Shown: piece by piece, positions 1 through 10,533 of the stretch
How positions within the stretch are numbered: the first letter of the stretch is position 1
How the letters are laid out: every line of letters starts with the position of its first letter
Assembly (NCBI GenBank): GCA_017871115.1
Contig: JAFCIZ010000006.1
Location: 4,278,001 to 4,342,000, forward strand
DNA length: 64,000 bases
Origin: Cunninghamella blakesleeana
Lineage: Eukaryota > Mucoromycota > Mucoromycetes > Mucorales > Cunninghamellaceae
Direction: 5' to 3'
Translations under genes and position numbers: made by a program
The notes under the pieces: generated by a model
Seen by the model: the letters and a program-made list of their open reading frames with translations, nothing else
Database searches by the model: none
What the model was told of the DNA's origin: nothing

Positions 1-1
1 T

Positions 2-340
2 TGGATTGTCTTGGTGTCCAGTTTTGAAGTATATGGTGGATGGATGACTTTTGCTCCTGAGGTAATATTTATTTGCCTGATTTTTACTACTATAAATTTA
101 ATCATACATATGGTAGATACTAATAATTATTTTTTGATCTATTTTTTTAAAAATAAAAAAAATGTTTAGTGGTTAACTGGTAATGCTTATTTAAATACTG
201 AAAATTGGTTATGGCAATATGTATATCTTTGGTTCTTTAATGGTCTTTGGGTAGTAATTCCTATTGCTTTAAGTATTGATTCCTATCGAGCTATTATCAA
301 CGGATTAAAATTAAATGATTCAAAACAAAAATCAGAATAG
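2..340 (+). CDS. EBP/EXPERA-domain sterol isomerase-like protein, C-terminal part
   Basis: This is the 3' end of a gene whose start lies outside the window. Exon 2-61, a GT...AG intron at 62-169 and exon 170-340 (stop TAG) join in phase 0 and give about 77 residues. The joined peptide contains FEVYGGWMTFAPEWLTGNAY, followed by a W/F/Y-rich membrane segment (WLWQYVYLWFFNGLWVVIPI). Both are typical of emopamil-binding protein family members (EXPERA domain), the family that includes the sterol C8-C7 isomerase of the endoplasmic reticulum. The family assignment comes from this conserved last-helix signature. Whether it is the true sterol isomerase or an EBP-like paralogue cannot be decided without the N-terminal half. 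It converges with the carboxypeptidase gene, with about 250 bases between the two stops. Confidence 0.8.
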
Positions 341-593
341 TAGTGTTTTTTTATATTTTTTTTTATTATAAAAAAAATATGTAAGAGTATTATAAATAAA
401 TAAAAATGAATAGTAAAATATATATGAAACAGTAAAAGTGATTTATCAAGTAAAATGGTAAAATAAATAACAGAATACAATTCATACTATATATAAATAA
501 TATACTTCTACAGCATGACGGTTATATAATTGATAATTTGTTGACAAAAAAAGAGGCAACCAATTAATCAAGTAATCCATCTATTCGCTCAAT

Positions 594-1020
594 TTAATAT
601 TCAAGATTTTTGACAGCATTTGTAAACATTTGCAAAGCAACTTCTGGCTGATAATAAGGTACTTCATGACCAGCTTCATACACTCTTACAAAAGTTAAAC
701 CACCAGCAGACTGGAATTGACCAACTTCTTTTTTACCAATTTTCCAGGGCTGTAATTTTAATTTTGAATATTTATCACTATTTTTGAACTTTAATTGGGA
801 AGTCCAAGCGTAATTTCCATACTAAATAATAATCATAAAAATAATAATAAAATAATAATATATTAGAAACACGACCAACGTCAATAATAATAAAGATAAC
901 GGTGGTAATGATATATTTACATACCCAATTACAAACATAATCACTATCACCAGCGTAGATTAGTACTTTGACGCCATGATTTAAAAGATTGACTACTCTA
1001 GGAGAAAAGTTACGAGCGCT

Positions 1021-1062
<42 letters not shown>

Positions 1063-2702
1063 TAATGAGAATAATTATAATATTTTTTTATAAACAAGAA
1101 AAAAGAAAAGAAAAAGCGTTAACTTTACTCATCACCAGTTTTTGCAAATTGATAATAGGGAGCGTTGGGGCATTCTTCGTAATACTTCTTGGCGCCAATT
1201 GCTTTTCTAGTGGAAGTTGAATTAAGAAAAGTGATATATGTTCCGGGGATTTCTTCAGTTGTTCGGATATCATAATAGCTACGTTGACTATTATCATATA
1301 TAGAACTCAACTCATTACAATAATTATCAGCAAAAATGCAATCTTCATTGGTACCAGTTGCATAACACTTTTTAGCTAAAAAAAAAAAAAAAATTAATTC
1401 ATCTTTCTACCTATTGACCCACCCATACTAAACTATAAATATATGCATATATATATCCAATAAAACTTACTTAGTTCAACACATTTTGGTGTACGTTTTT
1501 TCATCAATTGACAATCAGTCTTATTCAATACAGGACCATCTAAATTGGATTATTATTATTATTATTATTTAAAAAAAAGATACGTTCATATATGAGTTAA
1601 TGATCATAAATAAATAAATAGTTTTTTTTTAAAAAAAAAGATTCACTTACAACTGGAATCACATGCCATTTTTTCATAATATTGTCTACGTGAAATAATA
1701 ATAATTTTAACATCCATTCAACATGAAATCATTGAACAAGCTATAAATGCACTTACGATTGAATTAAAGGATCTGTCCAACCATTACCGATTCCAATGGA
1801 TTTCAAGTTAATAATATGATTCTTTGTATGTTTAGCCTTAAGATTTTGCTCAAGAATATAATTAGCAAAAACAGGAATATAATGACCACCGTAAGATTCA
1901 CTATTATTTAAAAAGGAAAAAACATTCATATTAGTAAATATATATATATGTATTTATTTACGATTTTTAACTATATATATTTTTAAGGTACCCATAGAAA
2001 TGGAAATCTAAATTTTTATATTTGGGAAAAGATTCAAAAAAGACTTGGATTAATTTATAAGCTAAAGGAGCAGCATCATCAGTACTAAAAACATTATTAA
2101 CGCCATATGAAAAACCTACACCATCGGGCTTACAAAAAAAAAAAATTAGACAGTTGACAACGATACCAATTTATATACGTTAATCTATGAACACAATCAA
2201 TTATAGTTTACCTGATCAAAGAATAATATATTTGATACTTGATTCCAACTACCTTTATTATAAATTGCTTTGGTACCATCTTTATTAACACGACAAGGAC
2301 CTAATTCTTGCCATAAACCACTACATAAAAACAACAATAATAATAAAAAATGAATTAGTAAGGGTAAGTAATATTATCAACATCAACTATATATATTTAT
2401 ATTTACATCATAGAAGAACAACCAGGTCCACCATTTAGCCATACTGTAAAGGGGGCAGTTTCAGGATTAACTCGACTTTCAAAAAACCAAAAGAAATAAT
2501 GGTCATCTTTACCAACATTTAAATACCCAGAATATTGAACAACCGTATCATCACATAATTTAGGTTGATGGAAGGATATACTATGATGTTCATACAGTTT
2601 ACTTTGGAATGTATTGATTGAGGAAGGCGACGTAGTAGGGAAAGCATCTATAGTGACAGTAGCGGTAATGGATAGAATCGACAATAACCATTTTAATTTC
2701 AT
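594..2702 (-). CDS. Secreted serine carboxypeptidase (peptidase family S10, carboxypeptidase Y-like)
   Basis: Nine exons on the minus strand give a protein of about 450 residues, the usual size of S10 carboxypeptidases. The first four boundaries were checked by phase: exon 1 2407-2702, exon 2 2212-2320, exon 3 1992-2128, exon 4 1757-1900. The last exon is 594-821. The start at 2702 gives a signal-peptide-like [20 protein letters not shown]. Landmarks: the oxyanion-hole motif [11 protein letters not shown], the nucleophile motif [10 protein letters not shown] (split by an intron after GG), the catalytic Asp in [14 protein letters not shown], and the catalytic His in [14 protein letters not shown]. 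Several Cys residues in the middle suggest disulphides. It should remove C-terminal residues in the vacuole or outside the cell. With the neighbouring GH134-like gene it forms a small secreted-hydrolase pair, though nothing shows co-regulation. Confidence 0.93.
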
Positions 2703-4328
2703 TTTTAAAAGATATACGTAAGTATAAAAATAATAAAAATAAAAATAAAAAAGGGGAAGAAGAAAAAGAGAAAATATAAAAAGTGGAAGAATGGCAAAAA
2801 AAAAAAAAAGAGCTTTATATAAGGTGCATAATTTATTTGTGTAACTATATTTCATTCCAAAATGAAATAAATAGAATTGTGTGTAGTGTGGTGATATGGG
2901 TTTTTTCTTTTCTGCTGCGACTTATTATTATTACTTGATTACATTATTATTTTATTATATTTATTATAAAACCTTATCGTTGTAAATTAAAAATAAAAAA
3001 TACTTTTATATTTTAATTTCTTATTTTGGTTGAAATATCTTTTTATGGTTAATTTAAAAAAAAAACTCTTTATCAAAGCTACTTCATTAATCTCATGATC
3101 AACTCCGTTTATAATGACAAATAGTAAAGTCTCTAGCTTTTTATTCTTTATTACTTTTTTTTTTTAATACTGATTGAAAAAGTAATCATGGCTACATAAT
3201 ATCGATTTAATATAAATAAATATAAAATTGTAATTCTTTCGACATCAAGAATGTAGAGAAAACAAAATTCGTGGAATATATATCAAAACTATCCCATTAT
3301 TTGGGTGAATGAACCCAAATAGGATTCGTAATCTTGCCCGAATTTTTCGAATCGAAATGTGTATACATGAGTATTTCAAAAAAAGAAATATTTTTTATTT
3401 TGAACCAAATATAAATATAAAAAGGAATTGAGTTGAATCCCAAAAGTAATATAGGGCATTATCGCTATACTAAAAAAAAAAAAAAATCGGACGGAAGTCA
3501 AAAAAAATACAGAGTTTAATCATAATCAATTTTTATGTGATTTCGGGTAATGATTAAAAAATAGTAATACTAAAACAAAGAATTATATATATTAAAAGAA
3601 TCCAAGTAAACTGCCTAAATATAAAATCCAAAGAAATAGTTTTATTAAAATGAAAAAATAAAAATAAAAAAAAAATAAAAAAATAAAATGCTTATATCAT
3701 TCAATTTTTTTTGTAAAAAATTAAAAATTGACACTTTTGCTTTTTTAACTAATATATTAACAAAGGAAACAATTTCACATCAATATAAACAACACAATAA
3801 AGAAAACAGAATTATTTTTGTGGAATGTGTATACAAGAAGGTACTACAAATAGTATGAAAACAGTTTCAGAATATTTTTTAATAACATTATCATTACAAT
3901 CGCGTCAATATTATCAAACCACAATATTGCGTATTAAATGATAACACTTAAAACTATTTGTATATACTAGTATATAATAAATTATATAATTTCTTGTGAA
4001 ATATATTATATGTATATATAAACATATCATATCTATAATAATTTTTTAAATAATAAAAGAAGAGCAGTTATAAAAAGGGTTAATCACTATTTTAATTTAT
4101 ATTTTGATTATTTATTATAACATAGCAAGAATAGTATTAACTCTTCTGCTTCAAAAAACATTGCTCGTAATAGGAAAAAATCAAGAAAAAGTAAGAGGAT
4201 ATAAATATATTTTTTATTTATTTTTAGCAATTCTATTGGAAATGTGCCATTTTATCATCCTATTTAAAGAAGTATATATTTTTTCTTTTATTATTTCATT
4301 TTATGCTCATGTTCTTACTTTTTACTCG

Positions 4329-4370
<42 letters not shown>

Positions 4371-4533
4371 TATTTTATTATCACAATATATTTGAAAATA
4401 ATACATAGTTAAACAAAACTCACTTGAATATTTATCCATTGCTCTTATTTTTTTTATATAATATCAGATTTATTAACTTATAAAGAAAATATTCATATTG
4501 TTTTAAAAATAGCAACTTGGAAAAATATTAATT
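2703..4533. other. Gene-free AT-rich spacer (carboxypeptidase promoter side and mannanase 3' side)
   Basis: About 1.8 kb with no supportable gene. The plus-strand frame at 4104-4412 is Tyr/Ile/Phe low complexity from TTA repeats and is not called. A cluster of short hairpins lies at 3299-3358 in a pocket richer in G+C than its surroundings. The bases just above 2702 should hold the carboxypeptidase promoter, but I see no specific motif. Confidence 0.6.
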
Positions 4534-5076
4534 TTAAATAGGTGTTACATCGATCCAAAAACGAGTATCATCGCGTAAATACTTTGGATCGCGAGCAAGT
4601 TGATCATGAATCCAATTAACACCATTCTTATAATCATTAATATCTGAAGTATATGGATTTTTTAAGCCTGTTTCACCATTTCGATGACCACCAAACCATT
4701 TATCGGCCCCATAATACTTTTGAGATGCCTGTCTTGCTTTAATATCTTGTCTTAAATGACGATTCAGAACAGCACCATTATTATAATCATCCTTAGTATA
4801 TTGTTTGAATTTTTTAACAGATGTGCGAAGCATAAACCAATTTTGCTTAAAAATACCAAAATTAGCGGAATCATAGGTTTTACCATCACCATATTTATAA
4901 TCGGTACCTAAATTTTCGGTTTCAAGCATTGCAATGGATATATCCCAAATACTTCCACCATTGCTTAAGATTTCTTGTTTTCTTTTTCCTAAGCCATTGA
5001 CAGTATAGTTTCCTCGATTCTGAGCAGCTATAAAACTAATTAATAAAAAGAGAATACAGAATATTTGCTTGATCAT
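4534..5076 (-). CDS. Secreted GH134-like beta-1,4-mannanase
   Basis: Single-exon gene of 180 codons. The ATG at 5076 is preferred because it opens a clean signal peptide (MIKQIFCILFLLISFIAAQ); the frame upstream of it is low-complexity Lys/Phe. The mature part contains ISIAMLETENLG, YKYGDGKTYDSANFGIFKQN, KWFGGHRNGETGL, NGVNWIHDQL and DDTRFWIDVTPI. This matches my recollection of fungal and Streptomyces GH134 mannanases, which have a lysozyme-like fold. In the characterised Streptomyces enzyme the catalytic Glu and Asp are 12 residues apart; here Glu52 and Asp64 have exactly that spacing. The expected role is endo-hydrolysis of mannan outside the cell. The length fits a lone catalytic domain with no binding module. 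Alternatively it is an uncharacterised lysozyme-fold relative; the family call rests on memory of the motif. Confidence 0.7.
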   Translation of the reverse strand: MIKQIFCILFLLISFIAAQNRGNYTVNGLGKRKQEILSNGGSIWDISIAMLETENLGTDYKYGDGKTYDSANFGIFKQNWFMLRTSVKKFKQYTKDDYNNGAVLNRHLRQDIKARQASQKYYGADKWFGGHRNGETGLKNPYTSDINDYKNGVNWIHDQLARDPKYLRDDTRFWIDVTPI

Positions 5077-6337
5077 TTTTTTAAGTTGATTTTTTTTTTT
5101 TAAAAAAAAAAAGAGCAAGGATAAAGAGAATGTATAAATTGAAATTTTTCTTTTGAAGAATATATAAGCGTGCATTTTATATTTTTTTAAAACAATGGTG
5201 TAACTGAACAAAATTTTATAATTACCATTGATAGAGTATGTAGCATAAAAGAAAACATCTAATTCTTTTTTCCATTTTTTACTCTTTTTTCTTTTTATAT
5301 ATTATTATGTAATGTGTTACTAATATTTAATCTTCTTATTTTAAAAATAAAACGAGAAATCTTTATCATCGAAGGAATCTCCCGCCTCATTCCGTATTTA
5401 ATGCGAGATAGGTTGTATAAATTAATTAATTAATTAAAAAATAATATCTTTCAAGTACAAACTTCAATTTTTTAAAATAAATAAATAATTGTTAAATGCC
5501 ATCCTATAATCTAGAAAGCTGTACCCAGGTATTTCTAACACTATTTCTTCCAGAGCCTTGATTTTTTTTTTTTAAAAAAAAAAAAAGTTTTATTTACAAA
5601 CGCATGAAGTTCCCCGCAAATTATTGATTACTAAATTTGTAAAATCTGAATACATAGGTACTTGTGTATATCACTTTTTGATATGCTTAAATGACCCATT
5701 TTTCTTTTCTTTTTTTTTTTTTTTTTTTTTTTTCGAAAATCAAATAACATTTACCATCCCAATCTGCATATTATATTAAATGTTGTAATAAAATACTATA
5801 CAATCAAAGAAAATATAATAAAATAATTACAAAGTTCCAAAAATAGAAATCTTAGCCTATGCTACTTTTTTTTCGATCTCTGTTTTATGCGAATTGTTGC
5901 TCTATTTTATTTGAAAAAATAAATAAATTAGATATTTCGCATCTATATGGAGAATACTACATAAGTATAATAACTTAACTTTTAATGAATTCTATGTTCC
6001 CTTCAATTCATATTTCAAGTGGTAGTCAGTGGATGTTTAAGATTACCGCTTTTTTTTTTTATAAAATTAAAACCAAATAAGGAAAAAAAAGAATGTATAT
6101 GAATGTAATAGATTGTGGTAAAAAATAAATAAATAAATAAAGATACAGGTTGCTTTATATATGTGTAATAGAAGCCTATTAAAATTCTTTATCTTAAAAA
6201 AGTAAAGCTGGAAAAAAAAATATTGGCGGAATTTCGATATTATTTACACACTAAAAAATAAAAGTCTATTTCCATACGTTTGTAAAAAACCCCCTTTTAC
6301 TCTGAGTTCATTTATTATTACTATTTTTTTAGGTTAT
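5077..6337. promoter_or_regulatory. Divergent intergenic region between the mannanase and F-box/LRR genes
   Basis: Roughly 1.26 kb separates two genes transcribed away from each other, so both promoters should lie here. I see no gene. Two T-tract/A-tract palindromes occur at 5090-5112 and 5562-5586, and a long T run lies near 5710-5733. No TATA or activator motif stands out above the AT background. Confidence 0.4.
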
Positions 6338-8449
6338 ATGTATCCTATAGAAATTTTATTAAACATATTCCAACACTTATCACATAAATCTCTTGCTCAA
6401 GTATCATTAGTATGTAAGGATTGGTACTTAGCAGTGCGTTCACCAATTTTATATCGTACACTACTCATTCATAATAAGAAACAACTTTACAAGTTTATTC
6501 AAATAACAACGATATTTGGTACTCAACCTCCGGGACACTTCGTACAGCATTTAATATTAGATGACTATTTTCAGTTGGATCGTTTAACAACTGATGATAT
6601 AAACCTTCTATTTGTAACATGTCCTAATATTACTCATATTGCTGGCGAGAGAAATATGTTTCCCTCTAACTTCTTGTCTTTAACCAAAAGTAGAATATGG
6701 CACCAGTTCACACATCTACCATTGTGGTTTACAAATAAAAATAAAAATTGGTATAATATGGTACAACAGAATAATCAATATATATCACTCGAATTTTCAA
6801 TAACACCTGAAATGCTTCAACCTACAATAACAGTGACAGCAGATAATATTGATAATCATGATAGCCATAAACCATTTATTCAAATTCAAAAGGATCAACA
6901 GATACAAAGAAGAAAAATAAATGATTACTTCCTTTATGAAGCGTATGAGTATGACGGTTTGACAAATAAGGATATTATAGAGATCGTTGGTGGTGAAGAA
7001 TATATATGTTATTATAATAAAATACTCACGTTTTCAACAACATTTATGCATTTAAATAACCTTTGGATTAATTTTGGAGGTTACAATTTTAGTAATAGAT
7101 GTTATTATTATTCTAAAGATTTGGAATTAGATGAGAGAACAATAGAATCTATCCATCAATCTTGCCCAGTATTAGAATCATTAACCATTCAAAATTTGTA
7201 TATGAATGTATCAGCACACTATCAAAATAATGTAAAATCATTTTTACCAACAATTAAACCTTGTTTATCCTTAAAAGTGTTATCTTTGATCGACTGGTTC
7301 CCCAAGCACAATGATTGCTTTGATTATATTGCAACAAAATGTTCAAATTTATCCGAGTTATCTCTCTCTTTGCACTCATCCATACATCCAATATTGAATT
7401 ATACAGTAATAAATGAAATGGAAGGCTGTAAATTCGGTGCAGGTTTACAGAAAATAGCAGCAGCACCAGCAGTAAATCCTCATCTATCAAAATTATCCAT
7501 TGATTTCAATTATTCTATGGTTTATAGTGACCTGACTGATATATACTGTTCCAATATATATGCTTGGATAAATAGTGAATTCATTACATCATGTTTAGCG
7601 TACCATCCGCGTTTATTACTCAAATTAAAATATCAACAAAACCTACATGACCTCATTAAATATAATACTAAGGACCAACTGAAAGACGAAATTCGGCAAG
7701 TTCATTTATGTATGAACCATTTGGAAGAGTTAAGATTATCGAATGAGATTAGACTTATGGATACTTATATATATATTAAAAAAATTGCTGACTCTGGCAT
7801 TAACTATAATTGCCTTACTACACTTGTCATTAAATATGTATATAAAGAATGCTTTGCGTTTTATATATGGCTAGATTTGTTTCCAAATTTAAAAAAAATG
7901 CATCTTAGTGGTAAGATATACATTGATCTACGACAACAACTACTACAAGAGCAACAAAAGAAGATATACAAATTAGAAGAGTTAGAAATAAAAGGTGGTA
8001 TTTTATTCTTAAACAATGGATTTACTAGTCTTGGTTATGCATGTCCTTTACTACACACATTAAAATTGGTGGAGAGCTTTATTAATGATAAATATTTTCA
8101 ACAACAGCAGCAAGATACAGCGGATGTAATACTGATGGATACACCACATTTAAAATTATACAGATTAGTCCTTATGGATATTAAAACAGCAAAAAACAAT
8201 ACTATTCCAAATAATATAAAGCGACCGCTCGAAGTAATTGTAACGGAAACAAAGAAAACAAATATCAATAGCGATGATCTACCTTTTGTAATATCCTCAT
8301 CCTCACTTGATCGAGAAAAAGAAAGTCTGAAAGAAAAAAGGAAATGTAAAGAAAGCGTGCGTTTTATTAAGAAAAATTCAAGCGAAATATATCCCTCTAT
8401 TAAAATGATATTAAATTGTGAACACTTGGATATAATTGATTGTATTTAA
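6338..8449 (+). CDS. F-box protein with leucine-rich-repeat-like body
   Basis: Uninterrupted 703-residue reading frame. The N-terminus, YPIEILLNIFQHLSHKSLAQ then VSLVCKDWYLAVRSPILYRT, is a clear F-box at about residues 2-46, the Skp1-binding module of SCF ubiquitin ligases. The rest has irregular leucine-rich repeats (for example CPVLESLTIQNLYM, SLKVLSLIDWF, LFPNLKKMHLSG, CPLLHTLKLVESF), probably the substrate-recognition surface. The last 80 or so residues are charged and Lys-rich. Such long F-box/LRR proteins are abundant in Mucoromycota and few have assigned targets. The start follows a TTTTTTTAG that could be a splice acceptor, so a short upstream exon is possible, but the F-box is complete without it. 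A broken relative lies at 25889-26780. Confidence 0.88.
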   Translation: MYPIEILLNIFQHLSHKSLAQVSLVCKDWYLAVRSPILYRTLLIHNKKQLYKFIQITTIFGTQPPGHFVQHLILDDYFQLDRLTTDDINLLFVTCPNITHIAGERNMFPSNFLSLTKSRIWHQFTHLPLWFTNKNKNWYNMVQQNNQYISLEFSITPEMLQPTITVTADNIDNHDSHKPFIQIQKDQQIQRRKINDYFLYEAYEYDGLTNKDIIEIVGGEEYICYYNKILTFSTTFMHLNNLWINFGGYNFSNRCYYYSKDLELDERTIESIHQSCPVLESLTIQNLYMNVSAHYQNNVKSFLPTIKPCLSLKVLSLIDWFPKHNDCFDYIATKCSNLSELSLSLHSSIHPILNYTVINEMEGCKFGAGLQKIAAAPAVNPHLSKLSIDFNYSMVYSDLTDIYCSNIYAWINSEFITSCLAYHPRLLLKLKYQQNLHDLIKYNTKDQLKDEIRQVHLCMNHLEELRLSNEIRLMDTYIYIKKIADSGINYNCLTTLVIKYVYKECFAFYIWLDLFPNLKKMHLSGKIYIDLRQQLLQEQQKKIYKLEELEIKGGILFLNNGFTSLGYACPLLHTLKLVESFINDKYFQQQQQDTADVILMDTPHLKLYRLVLMDIKTAKNNTIPNNIKRPLEVIVTETKKTNINSDDLPFVISSSSLDREKESLKEKRKCKESVRFIKKNSSEIYPSIKMILNCEHLDIIDCI

Positions 8450-8990
8450 TGCTAACTTGATGAAACTATATTATTGATATTTTTCATCATTTTCATCATT
8501 ATTATATCATACCATCCTTTTCATGGCTATTTTTTTTTTAACTATTCAATTTATATAAACAGGAATAATATAGGTTGCTTTTATCATATTAGATAATATT
8601 ACATATGCTTATTAGAGTTTTGAATATAAATATAATAGAAATATATAATAAATTAAACCAATGTGATAAAAAAGATAGATGATTAAAATAGAATTTTTTA
8701 AAACTACTGAACTTTATATAAGTATTCTTGTTAAAGATTTAAAATGAAAATAATTTATTATGATATGAAAAGCCAAAATAAATAAATAAATAATAGTAGC
8801 AGATAGATTATATTCTATTTTAAAAGCAAACATTGAAAAATAAAAAGTGAAAAAAAAAAAACGCTAATATCCACCAAATTCAAACACCATAAAAAAACAT
8901 CCATTCATTTTAATTATTATTTTTCTTATAACTTTTTTTCCATTTTTTTTTTCCCTAATCTAATGATACATTGCTATTGCTGTTATTTTG
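8450..8990. other. Convergent spacer
   Basis: About 540 bases between the stops of the F-box/LRR and coactosin genes. It is AT-rich with T runs and presumably carries both 3' UTRs and polyadenylation sites. No coding or structured element is evident. Confidence 0.6.
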
Positions 8991-9769
8991 TTAATAATTA
9001 CTGTTTTGTCTATCATAATTTGCGCCTCCTGCTCTACGAAGCTCATTTATAATATCATTTTCATTTAAGTCAGTTAAACTAGAAGCTGGAACTTCGATAT
9101 GGAAACTACGGATAACATTCTTGACATCGGCAATTTGAATACTAAGTTTTGCTTTTCTCATAATACCCACTGATTCACTATAATGTTTAATAATAATAAT
9201 GCAAAAAAAAGTAAAAAAAGGTGGTTAAAAATAAGATAGAGTATTTTTTAAATTTATATATATAATACGATTACAGATTATTTTTATATTTTATTTTTAA
9301 CATACCCACACCAATTTACCAAAATAAACTTGATACGAACAGAATAACTATAAAATAACAATAGCATTGAAAAAAAGTAAATAAAGTATGATCAGTATAT
9401 CAACTTAGTTAATTAATAAAAAAAAGTGATTTATACATGTACACATTCTGTCCCAAAGACTCCATTAATATTTTGTTTCTTTTCTCTTTTTTCTTTTTTT
9501 AAATATAAGAGTGATGATAATAATATGATATTTTTTGATAGTACTTACTCATCGTTACTTAAATTTAAACGAACATAACCCCAACCAGCTACATCAGATT
9601 TTAAATGGTTTTTAAATTCTTCAAGCCCACCGGTTCCTGAACCTGATACTTGAAGACGGTCAGGCTTTCCACTAGCAAAATCGAAAAAGGCCCAGTTAGT
9701 TTCAGTTTTATCGTTACGAACATCTTCATAAAGTTCAATTATAGCAGGATCGTTAACAAGTAAAGACAT
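8991..9769 (-). CDS. Coactosin-like ADF-homology actin-binding protein
   Basis: Three exons give a product of about 149 residues, typical of coactosin. Exon 1 runs from the ATG at 9769 to about 9548 (MSLLVNDPAIIELYEDVRND and NWAFFDF near the start; GWGYVRLNLSND at the end). The middle exon near 9305-9348 encodes YSVRIKFILVNWCG. The last exon begins ESVGIMRKAKLSIQIADVKN and ends at 8991-8993. The ADF-H domain fills the protein, and the VRIKFILVNWCG plus AKLSIQIADVK blocks are the coactosin signature. It should bind F-actin in the cytoplasm and antagonise capping. A stretch at 9437-9476 inside the long first intron looked exonic but is not needed: exon 1 joins the 9305-9348 exon in phase and restores the conserved NDDYSVRIKF. 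Confidence 0.9.
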
Positions 9770-10533
9770 ATTATTTTATATTATTTTATTTTATTTCGAG
9801 ATGAAGTAAAGAAGAAAGAAAAAAAGGAAGAAAAGGAAAAAGAAATTGTTTAAATAATTGATTTTATGATTTTTGACCGGTGTTTTAAAGTGCCGCGATC
9901 TAACCAATGAAAAATAAAAATGTCTATTTTTATTTAATTTTAAAAAATATAATACAGTAAATGTATAATATTAAATTTATATTTATATAAAAAAAGGATG
10001 CAATAATAATAATATGTATAACTATATTATTAATTAAAACAATATCACTATACATATATATATATATAAATCACTATGATTATATTATATTTTATATGTT
10101 TTTTAAAAATAAAATTAAACAAACCATTGATTATAAAAATCAAAAAAAGAAATTTACAATTACTATTTTAAAATATAGATAACGTTTACTTATATATTAA
10201 AAAAATCGTAATGATATTAATTAAAGAGATATTTTATATAAAGCTCGATTTCACTTACTATTGTATTATAATTTAATATAAATTATATAAAAATTGCATA
10301 GCATTTTTCATAAGAAAACGTCATATAAAAAATTTCTAAAAGTTTATTGGCCAAGTCTTTTCATATAAAATGTAAATTTAAATTCCGACGATTTTTTTAT
10401 ATTTTGTAAAAAATTTTTTTTCATAGCTCTTTATTTTTTATTTTTCTTTCTTAGTAATAATAATAATATATCTTACCAAAGTTTATCTATATATTATATT
10501 ATTTTTTATTTTGTTATTCGTCCTATTACTAAT
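9770..10533. promoter_or_regulatory. Divergent promoter region of coactosin and the DUF3020 gene
   Basis: About 760 bases between divergent starts. A CCAAT sequence lies at about 9903-9907, following a G+C island (gtgccgcgat) near 9893; an inverted ATTGG lies near 10346. These could be CCAAT-box sites, but spacing and function are unproven. The rest is AT-rich with no coding signal. Confidence 0.35.

Noticed and set aside
3340..3360. TTCGAATC resembling a tRNA T-loop
   Set aside because: The flanking bases do not pair as a T-stem and no acceptor or anticodon arms could be built.
4104..4412. Plus-strand open frame of 102 codons
   Set aside because: Tyr/Ile/Phe low complexity from TTA repeats; no domain and no splice context.
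9437..9476. Possible extra coactosin exon (GVFGTECVH-like reading)
   Set aside because: Direct joining of the flanking exons is in phase and restores the conserved NDDYSVRIKF; inserting it breaks the domain.
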